DNA of 7,609 nt from Candidatus Bathyarchaeota archaeon (GTDB lineage: Archaea > Thermoproteota > Bathyarchaeia > Bathyarchaeales > Bathyarchaeaceae). This document shows positions 1 to 5,535 of the stretch, piece by piece. The stretch lies in contig QMYO01000071.1 of assembly GCA_003662715.1 (NCBI GenBank), positions 1 through 7,609 of the forward strand, read 5' to 3'. Numbering within the stretch: the first letter of the stretch is position 1; each line of letters opens with the position of its first letter. The position numbers and the translations under genes are program-made. The notes under the pieces are model-generated. The model was given only the letters and a program-made list of their open reading frames with translations, had not been told where the DNA came from and did not search any database.

Positions 1-239
1 CCATCACCATTCAACTTGAAATATTGAAGAAGGTTTTGGGCACTGATAAAACTAACGAAATGCTAACAAAGTTGTCTAAAATTCCGGGATTTCAGTGGAT
101 TCCCGAAAGAATGGACTTCAGCAAGCCCTTCATCTGGATCTACATTAAAGACGCAGTAACAGAAGAACCAGATTACAACCAAACAAAGGAAGGCTTGCGC
201 AAATGGATTCTTGAACTAAACGAAGCCCTAAAACACTAA
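1..239 (+). CDS. 3' end of an unidentified protein gene (cut by window edge)
   Basis: The reading frame is open from base 3 to a TAA at 237-239, giving 78 residues. A TTG at 24 could be a start, but the frame continues upstream to the edge as ITIQLEIL, which reads like protein, and no SD motif precedes the TTG. The gene therefore most likely begins outside the window. The visible part is soluble, with no membrane segment: a short strand, a lysine-rich helix (KKVLGTDKTNEMLTKLSK), a central aromatic stretch (FQWIPERMDF, FIWIYI) and a C-terminal helix (GLRKWILELNEALKH). The alternation of strand and helix suggests the end of a small alpha/beta domain. I do not recognise the family, and no catalytic motif is evident. 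Nothing links it to the kinase downstream, which has its own promoter 339 bases further on. That it is coding is moderately sure; its function is unknown. Confidence 0.6.
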   Translation, partial: ITIQLEILKKVLGTDKTNEMLTKLSKIPGFQWIPERMDFSKPFIWIYIKDAVTEEPDYNQTKEGLRKWILELNEALKH

Positions 240-262
240 GATATATGTAAAACTGCAATAGA

Positions 263-478
263 TTAAATTGCTTTGATTTCCACAACTTTTAGCGCATCTT
301 CAGTTAGCGATGACTAACAGAATACATTCGTTTCTGAGGAAATTCTGTTGGTTAAAATAATTATAATTGGTATCTTTTTGATAGCTTGCCCAATGTCAAA
401 TATGACTCCTGAGGTTGAATACACGAAGCTTTCAAGGATGAATGCATGGAGGTTTAAATCTATATAATTGCTTGCTTT
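263..478 (-). pseudogene. Possible decayed gene remnant with an in-frame amber codon
   Basis: On the minus strand, one frame is open from a stop at 530-532 down to a TAG at 314-316. It then continues in the same frame to a TAA at 263-265. From about 478 the translation reads like real protein: an aromatic and hydrophobic part (LHAFILESFVYSTSGVIFD), then IGQAIKKIPIIIILTNRISS, then the TAG, then SSLTEDALKVVEIKAI, which resembles a natural C-terminal helix. No ATG, GTG or TTG start with an SD motif is visible in the frame, so the 5' part would be missing. The simplest reading is a gene fragment broken by a nonsense change. I do not recognise the family. A competing reading is chance, because the + strand is also open over 318-464. 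Confidence is low. Confidence 0.22.
303..354 (+). other. Stem-loop with a competing smaller hairpin
   Basis: Bases 311-323 (TGACTAACAGAAT) can pair with 342-354 (ATTCTGTTGGTTA) in a 13-bp stem around an 18-base loop. Eight consecutive pairs close the loop side. The two irregular positions would be G-U pairs in + strand RNA but A-C mismatches in minus RNA, which favours + strand transcription if the structure is real. A smaller hairpin, GTTAG at 303-307 with CTAAC at 314-318, uses the same bases, so the two folds exclude each other. No gene begins within 270 bases downstream. It could be the 3' end of the upstream transcript, an unknown RNA, or chance in AT-rich DNA. Confidence 0.25.
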
Positions 479-513
479 CAGAACACTTTTGCAATGACAC
501 CTTAGAGATTTAG

Positions 514-559
514 GTCTATTTAGACAGAATTAGACATGACTCTAAATTAATAATTTAGA
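514..559. promoter_or_regulatory. Cluster of inverted repeats ahead of the kinase promoter (candidate operator)
   Basis: A perfect palindrome with 9-base arms, TCTAAATTA and TAATTTAGA, is centred on base 550 (541-559). Just upstream, GTCTA (514-518) and TAGAC (521-525) form a second inverted repeat. TAGACA occurs at 521-526 and again at 531-536, exactly 10 bases apart, so on the same face of the helix. The cluster ends about 19 bases before the predicted BRE/TATA box of the kinase gene, a usual place for an activator or repressor site. The repeats are seen directly; their binding role is inferred. AT-rich composition makes some chance palindromes expected. Confidence 0.4.
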
Positions 560-577
560 TAGCATATAAGATAAGCG

Positions 578-591
578 CTAAAATTTATTTA
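578..591 (+). promoter_or_regulatory. Predicted BRE/TATA promoter of the FGGY kinase gene
   Basis: CTAAAA (578-583) resembles a TFB recognition element and is followed directly by TTTATTTA (584-591), a TATA-like box. With usual archaeal spacing, transcription would start near 610-613. That gives a leader of about 16-19 bases that still contains the SD-like AGGCGG at 616-621, seven bases ahead of the ATG at 629. A weaker alternative box, ATATAAG, lies at 564-570. Confidence 0.42.
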
Positions 592-628
592 GTAGTGCCC
601 TTTTGCTAGATTAGCAGGCGGATAAGAA

Positions 629-2152
629 ATGGTTGAGAATAAATACATTTTAAGTGTTGACGTTGGCACAACAGCCACTAAAGTTGCCTTATTTAATTTG
701 AGCGGGAATACAATTGCAAGTGTAACGAAAGAATACGAATTAATTACGCCATCGGCGTTGGAAGTTGAGGTTGCCATTGAAACTTTATGGAATTCATTTA
801 AAGAAGGAGTTAAACAAATTTTGTTCTCAACAAAGATAGTTCCTTCCAATATAGTGGCTATAGGTATTTCAGCTCAGGGAGAAACGTTAGTGCCGATTGA
901 TAAGGATGGAAAGCCTCTACGGAAAGCAATCGTATGGTTAGACAATCGAGCCCAAGAAGAGGCAGAAATTCTGGATAAGAAATTCAACGATGGAACCAGT
1001 TACAAAATTACTGGGCAAGTAAAAATCGTTCCAACATGGCCTGCGTCAAAGATCCTGTGGATCAAAAGACATCAACCGGAAATTTTTAGACAAGCATACA
1101 AATACCTTCTAGTGGAAGATTATTTTATATGGAAAATGACCGGCACCTTTGCATCTGAAGGGTCACTGTTGTGTTCAACATGTTACTGGAACATAGTTAC
1201 CAAGAAATGGTGGAGTGAAATGCTGAATTTCTTGGAAATAACAGAAGATCACCTACCAGAAATAAGGGAACCAGGAGAAAAAGTGGGAGAACTTATTCCG
1301 TCGGCAGCAAAAGAGTTGGGATTAACAACTGAAACCGTAGTTTCAACTGGTGCGCTTGATCAAGCATGCGGAACTTTAGGCGTTGGAAATATTAAACCAG
1401 GAGTTTTTACTGAAAACATTGGAGCAGCATTAGCGATCTGCGCTACTCTTGAAAAACCAGTCTTTGATCCTCAGAAGAGAATGCCTATACACTATCACGC
1501 AATTGCAGACAAGTATATGGCTCACACGTTTACTACTGGAGGTATGGCTTTAAGGTGGTTTAGAGATACATTTTGTGAGACTGAGGTAAACGCGGCAAAA
1601 TTAGCAAGCGTAAGCGCATATCAACTTATTGATAAAGAAGTTGAAAGCGTACCACCTGGATCTGAAGGTCTTGTGATGTTGCCTCACCTCCAAGGGGCTA
1701 TGGCTCCTGAGGCAAATCCTAAGGCTAAAGGAGTCTACTTTGGTTTTACGTTAAGACATAGAAAACCACATTTTGCCAGATCCATTATGGAAGCAATAGC
1801 TTGTACTATTCGTAAAAACATTGATGTTCTTGAAGATATGAAAATTAAAGTTAAAGAAATAAGAGCATTAGGAGGAGGGGCTAGAAGCACTGTCTGGAAC
1901 CAGATAATCGCAGATCTAACTAAACGACCAGTTATCACGACCAAACATGATGAAGACGCTGCATGTTTAGGGGCAGCGATTCTAGCTGGCAAAGCCGCAG
2001 GCATATTTAGACGTTTAGAAGATGCTGTTAAAGACATGGTAACCATTAAAAAAAGATACAAACCAAATTTAGAAAACTATGAAAACTATGACACTCTTTA
2101 CACGAAATATAATAAACTTTATGAAAACCTACTAGAAATTTTCAGCCTATAA
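629..2152 (+). CDS. FGGY-family carbohydrate kinase, xylulokinase-like
   Basis: This is an ATP-dependent sugar kinase of 507 residues, the usual length for the FGGY family, predicted to be cytosolic. FGGY_N spans roughly residues 6-252 and FGGY_C roughly 262-455. Near the N-terminus DVGTTATK (11-18) is the phosphate-binding loop. SAQGE (81-85) and WLDNRA (103-108) sit where the sugar pocket lies in relatives. GALDQACGTLG (241-251) carries Asp244, the expected catalytic base. LGGGARSTVWNQIIAD (414-429) and AACLGAAILAG (444-454) are the typical C-terminal nucleotide-binding signatures. The pattern is closest to xylulokinase, but the sugar-contact segment reads SAQGE rather than the SGQMHG common in XylB, so the substrate is left open (pentulose, hexulose, gluconate or polyol are all possible). 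The ATG at 629 has an SD-like AGGCGG seven bases upstream. The gene is convergent with the dehydrogenase gene, with 49 bases between their stops. Family membership is secure; substrate is not. Confidence 0.93.
   Translation: MVENKYILSVDVGTTATKVALFNLSGNTIASVTKEYELITPSALEVEVAIETLWNSFKEGVKQILFSTKIVPSNIVAIGISAQGETLVPIDKDGKPLRKAIVWLDNRAQEEAEILDKKFNDGTSYKITGQVKIVPTWPASKILWIKRHQPEIFRQAYKYLLVEDYFIWKMTGTFASEGSLLCSTCYWNIVTKKWWSEMLNFLEITEDHLPEIREPGEKVGELIPSAAKELGLTTETVVSTGALDQACGTLGVGNIKPGVFTENIGAALAICATLEKPVFDPQKRMPIHYHAIADKYMAHTFTTGGMALRWFRDTFCETEVNAAKLASVSAYQLIDKEVESVPPGSEGLVMLPHLQGAMAPEANPKAKGVYFGFTLRHRKPHFARSIMEAIACTIRKNIDVLEDMKIKVKEIRALGGGARSTVWNQIIADLTKRPVITTKHDEDAACLGAAILAGKAAGIFRRLEDAVKDMVTIKKRYKPNLENYENYDTLYTKYNKLYENLLEIFSL
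2048..2054 (-). terminator. Possible oligo-T terminator of the minus-strand operon
   Basis: A run of seven A bases on the + strand gives T7 on the minus strand, about 150 bases past the dehydrogenase stop and inside the 3' end of the convergent kinase gene. Archaeal RNA polymerase can stop at oligo-T tracts without a hairpin. The site sits in coding sequence (the lysines IKKR), so its role is uncertain. Confidence 0.2.
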
Positions 2153-2201
2153 CATGACTCCTATTTTAAATGGTTTCAAGGCTATAAGAGATAATGAGTA
2201 G

Positions 2202-3410
2202 CTAATTTAATTGTTTTTTCGTTATTTGACTTATTTTTACACCCTTTTGTCCCAAAGTAGCCAGAAAGGTTTCCCTAACATCACGGTCTAGACATTCAGT
2301 GGAAATAACTCCCTTATCCTTTATTTTTCCTTCGCCGAGTAATTTAGCAAATATCGCGGCTGAAACACCAGTTACATAAGATTCATGTGTTGCACCAGGT
2401 ATCCATTTTTGAACTTCGCGGAGTTTCGGAAAGTCTACTATGAATTTATAAGTGATTTTTTTATTCAACCTCGTCCCTTCCACTGTAACAACATAACATT
2501 CGTAAGCATCGATAATAACTCCAGTTTTAACCATGTTTTCTAATTCTTCAAGTGATAATGTTGGAGGTAATAATTTCAGAAGAACATCTAAAGGTGTAAC
2601 TTTAACACCGTTTACATCGATTGGTTTTGTGCTGCAAATCCCTAATTCAACCATTGACTTAATTATTGGCATGTCGGGTCCTCCTAGCTTTAAATCCATG
2701 TATCTCAGATCTTTACCAATAAAGTGAGGTATTGTTAATACTTCTTCATGTACATGCGCATACACTGTTTGTTCGCCAATAGGTTCGGGAAAATTGTATA
2801 TCTCCTCTTCGCTGAATGTTGGAACCCTTATATACTTTCCGTTCTGGTAAATTATGGGATTTTCAGCCATATCACCCAATAACGTCTCCGGAGACCATGT
2901 TAAAATGAATTTTTTACTTTGCATATGATCGAAAATTCTTATCAAAATTCTGTCTAAAGAGTTTAGTTTTTCTGCTGCATGTGCTATGAGAACATTTGTT
3001 ATCCCCGGGGCAGAACCTGCACAAATTAGGGCTGTTAGATCAGCATTTTGAAATTTTCTATGCAGTTTTAATTGGCTTTCTAAAGTGTTATAAGGAGGGC
3101 CAAAAGCAAGATCCAAATAGTTTGCTCCACTTTTTAAAGCACCATGCATTATGTTTAAATTAAATCGGGGTATAACGGCGTTGACTATTAAGTCTACATC
3201 GCTTGAAAGTGCTGCTATTTCGTTGATGTTGTGCGCATCTACCTTATAAGCGGATATTTTTTTCTTATTTATCCTTTCAGCTATTTTTTTTGCCTTTTTA
3301 AAATCTACATCAGCGACTTTAATCTTGCCTACTTCTGGATGTTTTATCAGTTCTGAAACTATTACGGAACCTTGAGCCCCGCAACCTACGATGAGAACGT
3401 CAAATTTCAT
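2202..3410 (-). CDS. Saccharopine-dehydrogenase-like NAD(P)-dependent oxidoreductase
   Basis: The 402-residue product belongs to the saccharopine/L-lysine 6-dehydrogenase/carboxynorspermidine synthase superfamily. An N-terminal Rossmann domain (about 3-125, Sacchrp_dh_NADP type) has the dinucleotide loop GCGAQG (9-14) and acidic residues after the second strand (ADVDF, Asp34 and Asp36), which favour NAD over NADP. CAGSAPGITN (130-139) marks the change to the C-terminal substrate domain. TGVSAAIFAKLLGEGKI (347-363), near the end, is also typical. There is no signal peptide or membrane helix, so it should be cytosolic. Family members oxidise or form secondary amines of amino acids; the length matches archaeal lysine-dehydrogenase-like proteins. 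GAGGT lies six bases before the ATG. It follows dppC by 34 bases and is probably the last gene of the transporter operon, suggesting it acts on an imported amino compound. The exact reaction cannot be read from the sequence. Confidence 0.85.
   Translation of the reverse strand: MKFDVLIVGCGAQGSVIVSELIKHPEVGKIKVADVDFKKAKKIAERINKKKISAYKVDAHNINEIAALSSDVDLIVNAVIPRFNLNIMHGALKSGANYLDLAFGPPYNTLESQLKLHRKFQNADLTALICAGSAPGITNVLIAHAAEKLNSLDRILIRIFDHMQSKKFILTWSPETLLGDMAENPIIYQNGKYIRVPTFSEEEIYNFPEPIGEQTVYAHVHEEVLTIPHFIGKDLRYMDLKLGGPDMPIIKSMVELGICSTKPIDVNGVKVTPLDVLLKLLPPTLSLEELENMVKTGVIIDAYECYVVTVEGTRLNKKITYKFIVDFPKLREVQKWIPGATHESYVTGVSAAIFAKLLGEGKIKDKGVISTECLDRDVRETFLATLGQKGVKISQITKKQLN
2206..2236 (+). terminator. 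Likely oligo-T terminator for the kinase transcript
   Basis: T-rich + strand sequence begins about 55 bases after the kinase stop: a T6 tract at 2214-2219, followed by TTATTTTT ending near 2236. There is no hairpin, as expected for archaeal intrinsic termination. It overlaps the last codons of the convergent dehydrogenase gene, whose terminal lysines produce the T tract. Confidence 0.35.
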
Positions 3411-3444
3411 TTTTAAACCTCGTCAACACCCGTTTTTAATTGTT

Positions 3445-3458
3445 TTAATAAACTTTTC
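3445..3458 (-). promoter_or_regulatory. Possible internal promoter ahead of the dehydrogenase gene
   Basis: Read on the minus strand, GAAAAG (3458-3453, BRE-like) runs straight into TTTATTAA (3452-3445, TATA-like), overlapping the last codons and stop of dppC. A start about 25 bases downstream (near 3423) would leave a leader of some 13 bases that still contains the GAGGT SD at 3421-3417. The dehydrogenase could therefore be expressed apart from the transporter. The composition of the region also makes a chance match possible. Confidence 0.33.
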
Positions 3459-4407
3459 TGAGTTTAGGATTGAGAACTTCTTCTAGTGCGTATCCAAATA
3501 AAGAAAAAGCAAGAACCACAAGTACAATGCATATGCCTGGAGGCAAAATATACCACCAAGCTTGTCTTGTAACAGCGACACTATCCCATGCGTTTTTGAG
3601 CATCATTCCCCAGCTGATAAAAGTACCGGAGGTAAGGCCGAGAAAAGATAGGTAACTTTCCATGAAAATTGCATAGGAAATACTAAGCATGGCATTTGCA
3701 AAGACCAGTGGAAAAACGTTGGGGAAAATGTGTTTTAAGATTATATGAAAATCAGAGCTTCCTATGGTTCTGGCTCTCTCTACAAAAGCTCTTTCTTTTA
3801 CTGAAAGAACTTGGGCTCGGACAACTCTAGCAGTTCTCGGCCAGCTTACAATTCCTATTACAATTATCACCGTTATAAGCGGGCCCCATTCCCCCATGGT
3901 AGCGAGAATTTTTAGATCAACGAGTATTGTTGTTAAAACAAGCATGAGAAGGAGGTCTGGAATTACTAAAAATAGGTCTGCCAACCTCATTAAAATGAAA
4001 TCTACAATCTTCCCGAAGTATCCTGCTATAAGACCTAATGATGCTCCTAGAATAATTGTGACAAGCGATGCTACAATGCCTACTATTAGAGAAGCTCTAG
4101 AGCCATAGACAAGCATACTGAAGACATCTCTTCCTATTTCGTCAGTCCCAAGAAAATGTTTGCTATTTGGCGGTGCAAATGGAGGGCTCTGAGTTATAAC
4201 GCTATAGGGGTTTTCTGTAGCAATATAAGGCGCAAAAACAGCTATTATTACAAAAAAGCAAATTATAGAGAAGCCCAAAAGTGCCTTCTTATTTTTAATG
4301 AAAATCATGTAATTCTTGGTTAAGTTCCTTAGCGAAGAAAAAAAAGATGAAAATTTCCCGTTGCCAACAGCCGTGGTAATTGCGTCGGAAGTTTTTTCCT
4401 TCTGCAC
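3445..4407 (-). CDS. dppC: DppC/OppC-type ABC transporter permease
   Basis: This 320-residue inner membrane subunit forms half of the pore of a peptide/oligosaccharide-type ABC importer, paired with the DppB-type protein. After a polar N-terminal tail of about 40 residues comes an OppC_N-type first helix (about 42-62). HFLGTDEIGRDVFSMLVYGSRAS (from 84), a hallmark of DppC, comes next. The binding-protein-dependent transport domain then follows, with helices near 105-129, 142-162, 176-192, 230-255 and 287-307. The coupling (EAA) loop is FVERARTIGSSDFHIILKHIFPN (208-230), with Glu210, Gly216 and Pro229 at the expected places; it docks on the ATPase. The start is GTG at 4407, overlapping the dppB stop by one base (TAGTG), so the two subunits are probably translationally coupled; GAAGGTG within the end of dppB may serve as SD. 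In archaea this family moves peptides or oligosaccharides such as cellobiose, so the substrate is open. Confidence 0.93.
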   Translation of the reverse strand: MQKEKTSDAITTAVGNGKFSSFFSSLRNLTKNYMIFIKNKKALLGFSIICFFVIIAVFAPYIATENPYSVITQSPPFAPPNSKHFLGTDEIGRDVFSMLVYGSRASLIVGIVASLVTIILGASLGLIAGYFGKIVDFILMRLADLFLVIPDLLLMLVLTTILVDLKILATMGEWGPLITVIIVIGIVSWPRTARVVRAQVLSVKERAFVERARTIGSSDFHIILKHIFPNVFPLVFANAMLSISYAIFMESYLSFLGLTSGTFISWGMMLKNAWDSVAVTRQAWWYILPPGICIVLVVLAFSLFGYALEEVLNPKLRKVY

Positions 4408-5408
4408 TACACCTTCACCCTTGGATCAAAATATCTGTACAGTATATCTGCTATGGCATTAGCTATCACCATACCTGTTGATATTATAAGAAACAGCGTC
4501 ATCAGCAGCGGATAATCTCTTTTGATTAGCGCGTCATATGTCAATAAACCGATACCAGGATAAGAAAATACGGTTTCAATTACTATGGCACCCATGAGGA
4601 CATAGCCAAGCTGATAGGCTATTACCGTTATCATTGGAAGCATCGCGTTTGGCATTGCATGTTTTTTATGGATTTTAGGTTGGTTTAATCCTTTAGCTTT
4701 GGCTGTTACTATGTAATCTTCCGTTAATACGTCGGTTAGAGAACTTTTCATGGTTAAAGAGAATGCCGCAAAATCTGTTAGGACATAGGTTACTAATGGA
4801 AGAATTAAATGATGAATTTTATCCATTATTGCCATCAGTAAGTTTGGGCCTTCTCCGCCAGCATGACCAAGAGGAAAAATTGGAATCCAAACAGCAAACA
4901 GTAACAATAACAAAATGCCTAGCCAGAAGGAAGGAACAGAGTATAGGGTAAGGGAGATTCCGGTCAAGGCTACATCGGATAATTTTCCTCTATTCCACGC
5001 GGAAAAACTTCCAATTTTTATGCCTATATAAGCGCAAATTAAAGTGGCGATACCGCAAAGGAAAATAGTGTTTAGTAAAGGATATAGGATGATATCTGAT
5101 ACGCTAGCTCCGGGATGAACCGTAATTGAAGTACCCCAATTTCCTGTAAAGAAATGCCACAAATGAAGTAGAAACTGCTCATATAATGGCCTATCTAAAC
5201 CATAAAATTCCCGGATAAATTGCACTAAACTAGTTGCTTCAGATCCATGCCCTGGAGTTAATCGTCCAAAACCTGTTTTTCCAAGTAATATTGTGGATGG
5301 ATCACCCGGCATTATATAAAAAAGAAAGAAAGTGAATGCAACTATGAGAATTATTGTTATGAGAGTATAAGTAACCTTAATAATTATGTAGCGTAACATT
5401 CCTTTCAA
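4407..5408 (-). CDS. dppB: DppB/OppB-type ABC transporter permease
   Basis: This is the other pore subunit of the importer, 333 residues with six predicted helices (about 10-31, 112-134, 150-174, 200-219, 258-279, 301-321). Family marks are MPGDP (33-37), YGLDRPLYEQFLLHLWHFFTGNWG (from 69), the EAA loop DYIVTAKAKGLNQPKIHKKHAMPN (231-254, with Ala236 and Gly240) and the C-terminal DILYRYFDPRV (321-331). The start is uncertain. TTG at 5408 has GGAGGG about 11 bases upstream (5425-5420), slightly far. The ATG at 5399, three codons in, has AAAGGA directly against it with no spacing. I keep the TTG. The gene lies 127 bases after the binding-protein gene, a gap with its own promoter-like sites, and overlaps dppC by one base. 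Confidence 0.93.
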   Translation of the reverse strand: MKGMLRYIIIKVTYTLITIILIVAFTFFLFYIMPGDPSTILLGKTGFGRLTPGHGSEATSLVQFIREFYGLDRPLYEQFLLHLWHFFTGNWGTSITVHPGASVSDIILYPLLNTIFLCGIATLICAYIGIKIGSFSAWNRGKLSDVALTGISLTLYSVPSFWLGILLLLLFAVWIPIFPLGHAGGEGPNLLMAIMDKIHHLILPLVTYVLTDFAAFSLTMKSSLTDVLTEDYIVTAKAKGLNQPKIHKKHAMPNAMLPMITVIAYQLGYVLMGAIVIETVFSYPGIGLLTYDALIKRDYPLLMTLFLIISTGMVIANAIADILYRYFDPRVKV

Positions 5409-5484
5409 GTTTCTATAGTCCCTCCGGGTGTGAAGGGAAGAATTAGGTCATTAATAAAAGTATTTCGAAGGCGTAAAGGCGCAA

Positions 5485-5508
5485 GGAACTCGAGTACCAC
5501 TATAAAAA
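5485..5508 (-). promoter_or_regulatory. TATA-like box and adjacent palindrome ahead of dppB
   Basis: On the minus strand TTTTTATA (5508-5501) is followed three bases later by a 14-base near-palindrome (5498-5485; + strand GGAACTCGAGTACC) with a single mismatched pair. The predicted start is near 5479, so the palindrome would lie between TATA box and start, a position where a bound repressor blocks initiation. A second, weaker box (CTTTTATTAA, 5460-5451) lies closer to dppB. The 6-base unit AAGGCG repeats 8 bases apart nearby (5468-5481). These sites suggest the permease genes can be transcribed separately from the binding-protein gene. Confidence 0.33.
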
Positions 5509-5535
5509 TGGAAGGGTAGCATGGTTTTTACTTTT

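Noticed and set aside
307..337. C/D-box-like motifs (GCGATGA and CTGA)
   Set aside because: The C box has a mismatch, no C'/D' pair is present and spacing is wrong for an archaeal sRNA.
318..464. Plus-strand open stretch ending MTPEVEYTKLSRMNAWRFKSI
   Set aside because: It has no SD at any ATG, is short, and lies opposite the more protein-like minus-strand frame. One of the two must be a shadow, and neither is strong.
442..513. Short plus-strand frame starting ATG CAT GGA GGT
   Set aside because: It is only 23 codons, with no upstream SD and an implausible composition; the GGAGGT inside it has no start codon at a useful distance downstream.
1735..2061. 108-codon minus-strand open frame inside the kinase gene
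   Set aside because: It is antisense to conserved FGGY_C motifs, with no SD and no recognisable protein; a shadow frame.
3764..4108. 114-codon plus-strand open frame inside dppC
   Set aside because: It is antisense to the conserved permease domain including the EAA loop, rich in Arg/Thr/Ile as expected for a shadow frame.
5468..5481. AAGGCG direct repeat as a start of a repeat array
   Set aside because: Only two short copies; no array, spacer or CRISPR-like structure anywhere in the window.
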